Source of the DNA: Hydrangea macrophylla | Taxonomy: Eukaryota; Streptophyta; Magnoliopsida; Cornales; Hydrangeaceae | Direction of reading: 5' to 3' | Assembly: GCA_033977485.1 (NCBI GenBank) | Contig: CM066984.1 | Location: forward strand, 43,779,100-43,843,099 | DNA: 64,000 bases | In this document: positions 45,901 to 55,863 of the stretch, piece after piece | Position numbering within the stretch: the stretch's first letter is position 1 | Layout: the number at the start of each line of letters is the position of its first letter | Notes under the pieces: model-generated | Told to the model about the DNA's origin: nothing | The model's database searches: none | The model's input: the letters and a program-made list of their open reading frames with translations, nothing else | Position numbers and translations under genes: made by a program

Positions 45901-48900
45901 GAGACGTATGGTCCGACGCACCTGAATCTATAATCCATTGAGATGAAGATAGAGAAATGAAAGTTCTTGTCGGCATGACAATGTTACCTGATTGGGCAAA
46001 GGAGGATGATGTACTAGCAGCTGACGATGAAGTACACCGGGTCATCAAATTCCCGAGAGTGTCGAGCTTGGTAGGAGATAACGGGTTCTGAGCAGAAGTA
46101 GGGGCAGTATCAACACTAGGTGGAGTCTCAATATCAGTAGTAGCATTATGAGCACGAGTACCACCTTCTCGGCTTCCCGAACGACTTCCACGACCGCCCC
46201 CACGACTACCTCCACGACCTCCCCGAGCACCAGGGGGACGGCCATAGAGGCTCCAACAATTGGCCCGAGTATGATGAGGCCGATGACAATCAATGTTCTA
46301 AAAATTGCTAGGCGCTAGTCGGGCGGCGGAAGGAGGCCTAGCGCCTAGGGGCCTAGGCGTACGCCTAGGCGGATTTTTTTATAAATAAAATTAATTATAT
46401 AATATATATATATATATATATAAGAGTTATGTGGTGTTAATTAAAAATAATTATAGATTTGTGGTTCAAATAATATATATATCTATGTATATAAAGGTTA
46501 TGTGGTGTTTTTTGGAAATAATTAAAGATTATTAGAAGGTTTTAATATTTAAAAAACTATTAGGGATCTCACCATAATTAACTTAAATCTTAAGTGTATA
46601 TATATACTAATGTTAGGGTTTTTTTTTTCCAAAGAGTCAGACCCAAATAAGACTATCTAGCATTCTCACTCTAGCCCGTCTAGGCCCCGCCTAGAGGCCG
46701 ACTAATCCATTGGCCGATTTTCACAAATGCCTAGGGAAAATCTTGGAGGCCGAGCACCACCTAGGTGCCGCCTAGGCCGATTTTTAGAACACTGATGACA
46801 ATAATCACTAATCACAACAGGGCGGTCTGGAGGAGTACTTTGTTGGGTCCCCTCTCTAGGCGGGAAAGAAACAAGTGCAGAGCGCTCCGTGGAAGCATCA
46901 CAGAACGATGACTCTCTTCATTCTGAACATAAGCAAAGGCTTCCTGAAAGAGGGGGGGCGGAGAGTATCCATCCCAAGAACCCGACTACGAACAACATCA
47001 TAATCGGAATGAAGCCCTTGAAGAAACTTAAAGACCCGTTGCTTCTCCAGAAATTTCCGGTACTCCTCTACATCAGTTGTACAAGCCGGTTGAAAGGAGT
47101 ATAAGTGATCAAGACGATCCTAACTAGTAGCAAGTGAGGTGTAGTATTGAGTGACGGTCATATCACCCTGCTCCAAGCGCTCAATGGAGCGGAGTAGCTA
47201 ACACTCCTGAGCATAGTTCCCCCGACGAGAAAATGTGGGGACAACTGTGTCCCAAATGGCCCTAACTGTCTTCATGCGATAAAAACTCACCAATCTCGGG
47301 GACCATGGAGTTGATGAGCCAAGGCATGATAATGGAGTTCTCAATCTCCCATTTATCATATCCAGGATCAGTAGTGGAAGGAGCGGTAACACGCCCATCA
47401 AGATGGCCCATCTTCCCTCGTGCCTTCAGATAGAGTTCTACTGCCTGTGACCATTTCAAATAATTTTGGCCATTGAATGGAACGGTAGTAATTTTGATAT
47501 TGGGATCCAAGGGGGTAACAACAGTCTGAGCAGTGGTTGCTGTGGGTTTGTCAAGATCAGTCATGATTCAGTGCCCTGAATGGAAAAACCCGCACAATAT
47601 GAAGGAAGAAGAAGGAGATGAGATATCTCAGGATCAACAACAACTGATCAAGGGTCCATTAAGAGTGGACCAAGAAGGTAAATGTTGAAGCTTAATATAC
47701 ATTGTTGGGCCCATTCTCTAAGAGCTTAAGCTTTTGGAGTAGTTGGTAACTTAACATGGTATCAAAGCCTTGTTTGTGGGAGGTCCTGAGTTCGACTCTC
47801 CATCCCCGCTTTGATGTGCATATTTGCACTTTGTTATTTGTCTCCACTATGATGGAGTTTGGTTTGTTTGCTCTCCACGTGCAAGTCGGGGTTGCATGTG
47901 AGGGAGGATGTTGAAGCTTAATATACATTGTTGGACCCATTCTCTAAGAGTTTAAACTTTTGGAGTAGTTGGTAACTTAACAGTAAAAAAACTAGGGTTA
48001 GAACCCCAATCAAAACCGTCGAAGGAGGAAGCCCAGAATGGTGATGGGGGGCATCGGCAAAGGGAAGGGCGAAGGGGGGATGGCGGGAGGTTGTCAAGCC
48101 AAGGTGGGGGAAGGGTGGGGCCCTGGTGAGGTTCGGTGGGCTAGGGTAAGGCTGGGTAGTGGTCGGCTAGGCCAAGGTGGTGGAGAGTAGGTGTCGGAAG
48201 GACTGGGTGGACGGATGGTGGTCCGGTGGTGGTGGGTTGGTGGGTTGAGTGGAAAGGAAAGGAGGTAGGTTATGGGTTGGCTCTTGATACCATGATAGAA
48301 AACATTATTTGGAAAAGCTTAGGTTCTAACAATAAGCTAGAACCTTTTATATTAAACATACAGAAGAAGTAGAAACCAATATTACAACTAGGTCCTAGGA
48401 CATATAGCAAAATACAACATAACAATAAAATAACTCTTAACAGTTTTTAATCAGGTTGCCCATGTTTTGGCAAGGAGTGCAAAGTCGTGTAATGGGTTTG
48501 TGATCTGGATGGATGAGGTTCCCTCTATCATCCAGGATTTGGTTGTGGCTGATATTTCATCTTAATGCATTGCGTTTTCTTATCCCAAAAAAAATCAAAT
48601 AAAAAAATTGGGTTTTAATTTCATTACAGAAGGCAAAAAAATAGAAAACTACTTAGAACGATTTTTTATTAAATAAATTCAAGTATTTCTCAAGAAATCA
48701 GCAAAATAAACAAAATATCGATTCCCATTTGCAGAGGTAATGCGGTGTGGACTCCAAACATCTAAATGGACAATAACTGAAATGGGCTAGAAACGCGTTT
48801 ATTGACTCGGGTGCAAATTGAACACGGTGATGCTTTCCCAGTTGACATGACTCACATTCTAATGTAGATGAATAACTTAAACTAGGAACTAGAAACTTCA

Positions 48901-51900
48901 AATTGGCCAAAAGAAGGATGACCAAGACGACAATTGATTTGATGGTAGCAAGACAGGCAGTGGGAGAAACAATCGGCAAACTGGAACCATCAAAGTAGTA
49001 GAGACCATTGGATTCATTCCCGACGCCAATCGTCTTCCAAGTTGTCAAATCTTGGATAAGACCAGAATTAGGGAAAATTGAGACACAACAATTAAGACCT
49101 TTAGTTAACTTGCCAACCAACATTAAATTAAATAAAGAACGAGGAATGTAAAGTATAGATGACAAGGATAATGAAGAAGATGGACAACGCCAATCCCTTC
49201 AACCGGTGGAGAGGAATCATTTGCTAAAGTCACATGGAGACATGGGGTAAGGGTGAAGATGATTTAAGGGATGAAAAAGGGTTCGATATACCTGTTAAGT
49301 GATCAGTGGCAGCAGTGTCAATTACCGAATGTGCAGAACGAGATGTAAGGCATGCATGACGTGTCCCTCTCTGAGATAGTGAGGTACAAGGAACAGATGT
49401 TTGTGAGAGGCCTGATACTGCAGAAATTGTGAGTACTCACGAGAAACAGTAACTTGGTCAACATCAATAGGAGAAAGAGTATCAACAGGTTCACTTACAA
49501 CAACATTTTCAAACTGTGTAGGGCGGCCGACAAGGTCCCAACATTTCTCCCTAGTGTGGTCATCTTTGCCACAATGATTGCACTGGCAGGGACCCTTCGT
49601 CACCATGGCCTCCGGTAACCATCTCCACGTAGGTTACCACCACCTCGACCGATGACATGGGTGGCAGGCGAATGGTTGTGCCCACTGTACCCTGAGTTTG
49701 ATCCCGAATAGTGCTCCTGAGAACATGCTGATACATTTCAGCAAGAGAAGGATGAGCAACACCACCAAGAATTTGGGACCGGATAGGTGCAAAGTCAGCC
49801 TTTAGACCCGCTAGAAATTTCATATCTATTGTTCCTGCACACTGGCTATAACGGGTAAGACAAGGTTCAACTCCTCATGCAACCATGTAAAGGTTGCAAA
49901 ATAATTGGTCACTGAAGAATCACTCTGTTGTAACTGAAAGTACTGGAAGGCGAGGTCTTACATCCGGGTTAAGTCACTGGAGTTTAGGAGGTTAACATAC
50001 TCCCAAATCTCTTTACACGCATCCAAGTGAGTACACATATCTGCAATTTGTGGATCCATAGAGTTCCATAGGAGGGCAACAATCTGGGCATCTATTTGTC
50101 ACCATTGCTTGATGGCTTTATCATTAGTGGTTGGAGCAGATCAGATAATAGGATCTTATAGCCTAAGCCAGTGAGGGCTATAATGATGGCTTTGGACCAT
50201 TGGAGGAAGTTGGAGCCATTCAACTTCTAAGTGGTGAGTTGTGAAGGACTTTAGACTCCATAGGTCTTTCAGACAGACGATCTAGCAATCAGATCTGAAT
50301 GGAACCCAATAAATAGCCAGATATGGGACAAAAAACAAACAAAACAGATAAGAGGGTTCACCAAATCTTGCTGGGATTTCGCCAAAGCTTGCTGGGGTTC
50401 TCCGGAGGTTGGGTGATGGTCGACGATGGTGGGAGAGGCTGCGGCGATTGCTGAGCTGCGGTGGGGGCTGCGGCTAGGGCTCAAGTGTTGCGGCTAGGTC
50501 AGCGAGGGTTGCGGCTAGGCATGCGGCTAGGGTTCTCTCTGTCTTTGAAACTCGTAACAGTAGGTTGGCACAAGAAACGAATAACTCTATGTCAGATCGA
50601 CCCGATCTGATACCATGTAAATGTTTCTATATTGAATGAATACACATGGAATTACAAGGAGCCTACATATATAGGCTTAGATACCCTTGGGCTACTAACT
50701 AGTTAACCAATGTGGGACAAAACCACAATACAAATATACTAACCTAAAGTTACACACATAGGTATTAAAGGCGCAAGGCGCAAATGCCTCTCAGGACCTA
50801 GGCGCAAGGCAGAAAAAGGCGCGAGCCTGAGCGAAGTAAGGTGCACCTTAGAAAGCCTTGCAAAGTAAATATACTGAAGCAAATATGAAGAACTTAATTA
50901 TTAACATATACACGTAAATTGCTATAACATCGAACTAGGGTATATTTTGACCTATTATCTCAATTGGCCAATTAGTAAGTTGTCTATCTGATACTTCACA
51001 AAATAGATTACCTTGAAGTAACATATTAAAGACCTAATCAAGAATGAAACTAACGTAAATTCAGATTTAATTCATTGTAAATTATTCGTACAATTAGGCT
51101 TTTCCATTTCTCTTTTCTTTTCCTTTTCTAAATTTGGGAGCCAATAGGAAGAGTTTTAGTGTTGGTTGCAAAGAAGAATGTTCTTCTATTTTAGAAATAT
51201 GACCCGAGTGTTTCGAAAGCTGCAATGGCCTAATTGGTCTTAAGGGTCCAAAGCTAGTATGTAGGTCATGAGTTTGGTCTAAAGCTGCTAATATTAATTG
51301 GGTCTGAATAGGGGAAGTGGTTTCATACGTGGTTAAGTTATTGAGGCATAATTTTTCAAGGCGATGGCTTTGTGCCTTGGGCTTTTAAGAAAAGGCACAA
51401 GAAAAGCTAGCCTAGGCGGAGCCTGTTTGAAGGGGCTTTGCCTAGAGCAAGGTGAGGCGCAAAGGATGAACCCGCTTGAGCCTGAGCCTTAGGTGCCCTC
51501 AAGGTGTGCCTTTAACAACAGAGGTTACACATCTACCCTTTAACATTATTGTTGGAAAGAACTTTTACCGTAAAGTATGCATTCACAATTGCTATATCAT
51601 GCTTATTCTTAAGGAGCAAATGATTCCAATTGTTCATTACTTAATTCATGGTTTCGTGAAACTGAAGGATTCAGTTGGGGCATTTGAAGATTTAGATGAC
51701 TCTTACATATCCAAGGATGGAAAGTTGGTTCTTGATTTCTTACAAGCCATTCACGCAGCTGAGAAAAGGCAATCAGAGTTAGATGCCCATATTTTTGCTG
51801 AAGAAAAGAGAAAGATTAAGGTTTGGATTCATTTATAATACCTAGCATAGGAACTTCATATTTCTAATCCTGAAGTAAATGAGTTATTGGTCAAACATCT

Positions 51901-52840
51901 TATTTCATGATTTCGAAGCTTTGGCTCATTTGTGATTTTATTTATTTGTCTTGTTCTTTTTTGCTAATTGTTAGTTATTTACCTATTGTAGGAGAAGTAT
52001 GAAAAGGAACTAAAAGATGCAAGGGCCAAAGAACTTATGTATGCTGAAGAGGTAGCAATTTTGGAAAAGGTATACCGAAACTTGCACCTTTGTACTGTAT
52101 ATTTGTAGTGTTGTATTGTATTTGACAACCACGCTTTACTTTCTCATTTATCAACTCTACACGTATTAGGCAACTCTTTATCGTGTATGTTCCCTCATTT
52201 ACTTTTGCTTCTTGTCTGCATACTGTATATTGTTCTGTTAGATGCACATAATTTCTGTATCGACAAATTTTTGATCATTGTCATCTTCCATTTGGTATGT
52301 TTTTTCTATAGGCATATGAGTCGTTTCTCGCTAAAATGATTTTGATTACACTACTTCTCCTTATGTTTTCTCAAGTATGAAGGTATGGACACCACTGAAA
52401 CTAGTTTCTTGACATGTCTGACTCCCAACCAAAAACAAAAAAGTAAGCCTTTGGATTAGTGTTTCAAAGAACAAATGAACTCTTCGAATTTGTATGACAA
52501 TCATTTGAAATAAGTCTATTGGAATTGACTGTATCCATGGAATCTCATCATCCATACATAATGGATTGGTGTGGTATATTCATATCATAACATATGAACG
52601 GTAAGAACTAGCATTCTTATTGAGACTAGAACTCATAGGGAAGAAAATAGTTTTATGGATGGAATCAAATATGTAGTATATACAGAAAAAAGTATTCGAT
52701 TATTGGGGAAAAATCAATGTACTTCTAATGTCGAATTAGGATCATCTAGGACAAAAATAAGGCATCTTCTTTGGTGTCAAGGTCAGGGGCGGATCTAGAA
52801 ATTTCAAGTTGGGGGCACTTGGGGGTGGTGAATTTTTTTT

Positions 52841-52883
<43 letters not shown>

Positions 52884-55471
52884 CTATTTATACATATTTT
52901 TGGTGCAGAGATGATATAAGATATTTGATGTTGGACAAGAGGACTGTGTAAATTACAAATTTCTTATGTATTTTTATTTAGTTGTAATTTTCGTTTTTTA
53001 GTTTCATAGGCTTTATTTTCTATCTTTTAGCTAGCTTTAGGCCTTTAATGATGGAATTGGACTTCTAATATGTTACCTTATAGGTTAGGTTTGTTGTGGG
53101 AAGTATTAGATTTGATTTTTAAGTCTTATAGGGAGTCTAATTAGGCATTGAGAGGGAAAAACGAATTTCTACTTATTTCCTTATAGGATAGGATTAGATT
53201 TTAGCGTCATTATTAGTTTCGTAGTTTTGTTTTATTTCCTTAGTTTACTTTTCTTGGTGGACAAGTTTCCTGGTCCCATAAGTAATTATAATCTCCATTT
53301 GAGAAGGGAAGCTTTTGATGAATGAAATACATAATTTTCTTTTGAGAATTTTCTGTTCTTGTTCTGCTCTGTAGTTCCTGGATTGGAACATCTTCTTCTA
53401 TCCTACCTCTCTAGTTCCTGGATTGAGACATATTCTCCTCTATTTATCTATTCTTCTCCCTCTCTTCTCTAATTGAACTTCTGCCTCAACTATTTCGCCC
53501 GCCACGTGTTTGTTGAAATCATTTGAAGAGCCAGGTTACATCAGTTTGGTATCAGAGCCTTGGTGAAAGTGTGGGGTTTGATGATGGTGTGAAGAATACC
53601 CAGAAGATGATATGAAGAGCTGGAGACTTGCCGGAAATGATGCTGTAAAGAATACCCCGAAGATGATATGAAGAAATGTAGACTTGCCGGAATAATAACC
53701 AATATCGGCAACAAAGACAATCATAGCCGGAAACTCGGCGAAAGACAATCACAGCCGGAAACTTGGTGGACAGGGGCAACCGGACACTCGGTTACCCAGA
53801 CTGACAATTAAGAGCACACGACCTGCTCTAATACATCGCACACAAGCCCTAACAAGGGCTGAAGATGCTCCCGAGGAGCTACAAGGCTGCGCTGCTGGAA
53901 GGGAACAGCCCTAAAGGCTGCGGCGCAGGTCATAGGGGTCTCGGCTGGGGTTGGTTGGGATCAGGGGTGGTCGACGAGGGGGCTGGGGTGGTCGGCGAGT
54001 GGGCTGGAGTGCAGAGTGGCTCGGCGATGGTGGTGGGTGATGGTGTTAGGGTCGTATATGGCTCTGATACCAAAAAGAATTATGGAAAAAGGATAATTTT
54101 CATTATACTCTTCCATAGTGTATATATATAAGGTTTAGAAGTAAAAAAGGAAAAGAAATAACTCCTAATAAATGAGAAATAAACAGCTGGTCAACATGAC
54201 CTAAAAATAAACAAGAATAGAAAACAAGAAGATATATATATATATATTCCCTAAATATTTCCTAATTCCAGCAGACCAGCACACACTAACCAATGTGGGA
54301 CAACCACATAAACACACTTTACATATTTACCCTTTAATAGTAATGTTGATGTTTAATCCTCCCTTATTTTTTTTTTACTTAAAAATTAAATTATATTAAA
54401 AAATAGTTTTTATTTGAAGTATCCTAGCCGTCTCTGTATTCTATATTTTTTGGGATTTGCCGTTTCACCGTCTCCGTGACGTATTGTGTCCATGTCACGT
54501 GTCCATATCCGTGCTACATAGGCAGTGAGGCCTGGGAGTGGTGCGACAGTGGCAGAGGGGGTCGGCGAGGGTCCGACGAAGGTCATGCGAGGGGTTGGCG
54601 AGGGCCTGGGTGGTGGTGGGTAGCGGCGCAGGTATTGTGTGGTGGTGTGTTTGTAACCCTAACTTAGGGTGGCTCTAATGCCATGTTGAATCAGAGTTTT
54701 TCAGGTTTGGAGAGAGTAATCACTCTCTCTCTGTTATTATATTAAACCCACTAAGGGGAAAAGAAAAATTATTACAAGTAATCCCTCATATAAAGTTAAA
54801 ATAAAAATAACTCTCAACAGCAACATGGTATAAGAGCTTTAGTTCTAGAAGGTCTTAGGTTCAAATCTTTCCTTCTCCTGTTCTGTCTGTTCTTGCAGTT
54901 GTGCGGTCTGTTTAGTTTCTCTCTGTAATGGCTGTTTGTTATCTTTTTATGTCTCCAAGCGGGAGATGGGTTGCAGAGGAGGATATTAGAGTTAGATATA
55001 CATTATTGGGCCAATTTCCTGACAACTTATGATTTTGGGACAATTTGTGTTCAAGCAACATCTAACTAATTCTCCTACTAATGGAACTTGTTTATCTGAT
55101 CATGCAGTGTTACCAAGCTCTGGTATTTCAGGTTTATGTTTATCCTCACTAGTTTAACCATTTTCAGGAATTAAACAAAGAAAGGGTGAAGGCTGTTGCT
55201 GCTCTGAAGTCACTTCAAGAGAAATTAGAAGAGAAACTTAAGAAGGAGCTTGAACAGATGGTGCAAATTTAGTTCCATTCTATTGTCTGCATTTTTGTGG
55301 CGTTTGAAGATTTGTATGTACCATACAAGATGCTAATCCTTGATATTGCAGGAAGCTGTTGCAGAATTAGAACTGGAGAAAGTTCAGGAGTTGGCAAAAG
55401 CAGAATTGGCTGCAGCAATTGCGAGTGAGAAGGCATCCCAGATTGAGAAAATGGTGGAAGCAAATCTCCAT
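42852..55471 (+). CDS. MIC60: MICOS complex subunit MIC60 (mitofilin), seven exons, 3' end not in window
   Basis: MIC60 is the core protein of the MICOS complex, which holds cristae junctions in the inner mitochondrial membrane. Exons: 42852-42917, 43625-44311, 45017-45121, 51614-51820, 51992-52069, 55168-55260 and 55352-55471, together 452 codons. Every junction is GT-AG and phase 0. Residues 1-35 are basic and Ser-rich, as in a mitochondrial targeting signal. Residues about 60-76 ([20 protein letters not shown]) form the membrane helix found in plant MIC60. An acidic, variable linker follows. Exons 4-7 encode the conserved [19 protein letters not shown] motif and a long coiled coil. The C-terminal mitofilin signature is missing: no following exon (family sequence near ALxMAFYARSEEARQ) is found up to 64,000. 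Exon 1 and the exon 4 start are the least certain. Confidence 0.88.
42918..43624 (+). other. MIC60 intron 1
   Basis: It contains (CTT)n near 42944-42968, T runs, and a TG microsatellite near 43519-43552. The acceptor is GGAGCAG/CTACCC. ORFs starting in the TG repeat are artefacts that run into exon 2. Confidence 0.7.
43625..44311 (+). CDS. MIC60: MIC60 exon 2 (membrane helix and acidic linker)
   Basis: The 229 codons include [16 protein letters not shown], the hydrophobic helix [20 protein letters not shown], then a Glu/Ser-rich linker. It ends ATG CCA GGG / GTACTT. This exon is long, as in other plant MIC60 genes. Confidence 0.9.
44312..45016 (+). other. MIC60 intron 2
   Basis: AT-rich, with no identified element. 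It ends in CTCTTTTGCAG. Confidence 0.7.
45017..45121 (+). CDS. MIC60: MIC60 exon 3
   Basis: 35 codons ([20 protein letters not shown]...) between TTTTGCAG and a consensus donor CAG/GTAAGT. Variable linker region, phase 0 at both ends. Confidence 0.8.
45161..45300 (-). repeat. Left LTR of a minus-strand copia element
   Basis: It aligns with 50616-51545 after the MITE there is removed. The expected TG start has decayed to TT at 45161. It ends TTTAACA next to the minus-strand polypurine tract CTTGAGGGGGAG (45301-45312). The flanks TTGTA and TTATT are not a clean target duplication. Confidence 0.75.
45308..47564 (-). pseudogene. Broken copia gag-pol (minus strand) with large deletion
   Basis: On the minus strand, gag opens at 47564 ([20 protein letters not shown]) and holds [20 protein letters not shown] and GHLDGR, the gag type seen again at 57376. 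It then shifts frame near 47270, passes a Gly/Arg-rich zinc-knuckle region split by a MITE, and reaches the protease motif [11 protein letters not shown] (about 45950). The last ORF (45637-45308) carries the pre-integrase motif [18 protein letters not shown] fused directly to the RNase H end ([13 protein letters not shown]...[11 protein letters not shown]). Integrase and reverse transcriptase are deleted. Confidence 0.75.
46291..46794. mobile_element. hAT-like MITE (504 bp) inside the copia gag
   Basis: CAATGTTCTAAAAATTG and CGATTTTTAGAACACTG are inverted termini followed inward by TAGGCG-rich arms. The 8-bp duplication ATGACAAT lies at 46283-46290 and 46795-46802. An 8-bp duplication and CARTG-type ends fit hAT. 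It interrupts the zinc-knuckle coding region. Confidence 0.9.
47683..47982 (+). mobile_element. TRIM: 300-bp miniature LTR retrotransposon
   Basis: Two 74-bp LTRs (47683-47756 and 47909-47982, both TGTTGAAGC...AACTTAACA) flank the primer site TGGTATCAAAGCC (47757-47769) and the purine tract GAGGGAGGA just before the second LTR. The 5-bp duplication GTAAA lies at 47678-47682 and 47983-47987. There is no coding region. All parts needed for a terminal-repeat retrotransposon in miniature are present, so it must be mobilised by another element. Confidence 0.93.
47988..48278 (-). other. C-rich 5' leader of a minus-strand copia element
   Basis: G-rich on the plus strand (C-rich on the element's sense strand) between primer site and gag. 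Comparable leaders lie at 50370-50600, 53860-54058, 54500-54660 (minus) and 57000-57190, 60000-60300 (plus). The nearby plus-strand ORFs are artefacts. Confidence 0.55.
48279..48442 (-). mobile_element. Copia primer site and 150-bp LTR
   Basis: TGGTATCAAGAGCC on the minus strand (48292-48279) adjoins an LTR of 150 bp whose plus-strand ends are TGATAGAAA (48293) and CTCTTAACA (48442). It follows the C-rich leader of the gag at 47564, so it is that element's 5' LTR. It does not match the LTRs at 45161 and 50616, so two copia elements are mixed here. Confidence 0.7.
48443..48600 (+). pseudogene. LINE 3' fragment (RNase H-like tail)
   Basis: From 48446 the plus strand reads [20 protein letters not shown] then [19 protein letters not shown] and a stop at 48563. 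This is the end of the RNase H-like domain of plant non-LTR (LINE) polyproteins, where the NxxAHxLAR motif is typical. An A-rich tail follows near 48590. Only this end survives. Confidence 0.65.
48698..50600 (-). pseudogene. Second broken copia gag-pol in intron 3 (minus strand)
   Basis: The minus strand encodes gag pieces at 49823-49560 ([20 protein letters not shown]) and a zinc knuckle at about 49600 ([14 protein letters not shown]), then pre-integrase sequence at 49165-48698 ([43 protein letters not shown]). Frameshifts and stops separate them. No reverse transcriptase is present. It lies next to the primer site at 50601 and is the body of the element bounded by the LTRs at 45161 and 50616. 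Confidence 0.7.
50601..50615 (-). promoter_or_regulatory. Copia primer-binding site
   Basis: TGGTATCAGATCGGG on the minus strand directly abuts the LTR at 50616. Initiator-Met tRNA type. Confidence 0.8.
50616..51545 (-). repeat. Right LTR of the intron 3 copia element, split by a MITE
   Basis: 50616-50757 plus 51533-51545 make an LTR of about 155 bp ending CCCTTTAACA. It matches 45161-45300, which lacks a short segment near 50670-50680. It ends 68 bp before MIC60 exon 4. Confidence 0.8.
50758..51524. mobile_element. hAT-like MITE (767 bp) inside the copia LTR
   Basis: The left end ATAGGTATTAAAGGCGCAAG and the right end GTGTGCCTTTAACAACAGAG are inverted. TTACACAC (50750-50757) and TTACACAT (51525-51532) form an 8-bp duplication with one mismatch. 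GCGC/AGGCGC-rich subterminal arms resemble those of the MITE at 46291. Confidence 0.8.
51614..51820 (+). CDS. MIC60: MIC60 exon 4
   Basis: 69 codons ending in the conserved [19 protein letters not shown] and [13 protein letters not shown] block. The start is placed at the TTATTCTTAAG acceptor; an alternative acceptor 54 bp downstream (CTGAAG/GATTCA) would also keep the frame. Donor AAG/GTTTGG. Confidence 0.85.
51992..52069 (+). CDS. MIC60: MIC60 exon 5
   Basis: 26 codons ([20 protein letters not shown]...) of the coiled coil, between TTGTAG and AAG/GTATAC. The exon boundaries coincide with those of the family alignment I recall. Confidence 0.92.
52445..52783 (+). other. rpl23: Plastid DNA insertion (NUPT) with part of rpl23
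   Basis: From ATG 52655 the sequence reads [20 protein letters not shown] and continues as plastid ribosomal protein L23, with the upstream ATTCATATCATAACATATGA-type spacer also plastid-like. A small deletion removes about 10 bp near 52770 and the match stops at about 52783. It is a non-functional nuclear copy. The left boundary is approximate. Confidence 0.85.
52788..52888. repeat. GGGGCGGATCTAG repeat with T and G homopolymers
   Basis: A repeat-like segment (GGGGCGGATCTAGAAATTTC) leads into a T run and then about 30 consecutive Gs (about 52851-52880). The G run could form quadruplex DNA or mark a low-accuracy assembly spot. Confidence 0.6.
52929..53560 (+). mobile_element. LTR-like segment and primer site of a plus-strand element
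   Basis: TGTTGGACAAG at 52929 to TTACATCA near 53541 looks like an LTR, followed by TTGGTATCAGAGCCTTGG (initiator-Met primer site, about 53547). The left end is uncertain. The coding part is missing: within about 500 bp the sequence meets a primer site of opposite orientation. Confidence 0.5.
54060..54339 (-). mobile_element. Minus-strand copia primer site and LTR
   Basis: TTGGTATCAGAGCC on the minus strand (54073-54060) precedes an LTR-like segment ending CCCTTTAATA at 54339, a decayed form of the CCCTTTAACA end at 51545. The upstream G-rich stretch 53860-54058 is the C-rich leader on the element strand. ORFs there are artefacts. Confidence 0.55.
54670..55040. mobile_element. Copia LTR flanked by opposed primer sites, plus TRIM-like fragment
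   Basis: TGTTGAATCAG...CTCTCAACA (54684-54822) has LTR ends. To its left lies a decayed minus-strand primer site (GGCTCTAATGCCA). To its right is a plus-strand TGGTATAAGAGCT, then TTAGGTTCAAATC, GAGGAGGAT and TTAGATATACATTATTGGGCC, which parallel the interior and second LTR of the TRIM at 47683. Confidence 0.5.
55168..55260 (+). CDS. MIC60: MIC60 exon 6
   Basis: 31 codons ([20 protein letters not shown]...) of the coiled coil. Acceptor TTTTCAG, donor ATG/GTGCAA. Strong family match. Confidence 0.92.
55352..55471 (+). CDS. MIC60: MIC60 exon 7
   Basis: 40 codons ([20 protein letters not shown]...[11 protein letters not shown]). Acceptor ATTGCAG, donor CAT/GTATGA. The next family exon would begin at the INALCMAFY position and is not found in the window. 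Confidence 0.92.
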
Positions 55472-55857
55472 GTATGACATCTGCTGACAATTGCACACTT
55501 AGATTTATATGTAATTGCTGACTTCTCCGATTTCAACTTAATCAAATTTGGACAAAAAATTTTGATTTTGAAGGGGGATTATTTGATCTTTATAGAAAAT
55601 TTTTGTACAACTTCTGGAAATATTTTCTGATGCAGGATTTTGCACAAGAATTGAGATGATAAAGAAAATTGCCGGTGTAAGTGTGTAACAAGATACGTCT
55701 AGACATTAAACCCCCTTGATGTGGGGCATATCTAATGGCGAGAAGATGGCCCATGCGCTAGGTGTGTGGATCAGGTCGAAAAGAGAAAAAAGAAAAACAA
55801 GAAGAAAAACACAGTGGCACAATCATATTGTTATTCGTTGTTGGATATTTATTCGTC

Positions 55858-55863
<6 letters not shown>

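Larger units (their letters stand above)
45122..51613 (+). other. MIC60 intron 3, 6.5 kb, filled by transposons
   Basis: It holds minus-strand copia sequence bounded by related LTRs (45161 and 50616), a second copia LTR, a TRIM, two hAT-like MITEs and a LINE tail. Removing 45161-51545 would leave an intron of about 110 bp, close to the size of intron 4, so nearly all of it is inserted DNA. Confidence 0.8.
52070..55167 (+). other. MIC60 intron 5, 3.1 kb with plastid DNA and LTR fragments
   Basis: It contains a plastid-derived segment, a G-run repeat, LTR and primer-site fragments in both orientations, and a TRIM-like fragment. It ends CCATTTTCAG. Confidence 0.8.

Noticed and set aside
53865..54667. 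Gly-rich plus-strand ORFs
   Set aside because: They translate the G-rich complement of minus-strand copia leaders.
55637..55670. MIC60 exon 8 starting GATTTTGCACAAG
   Set aside because: The frame meets a stop after a few codons and does not match the conserved block that should follow exon 7.
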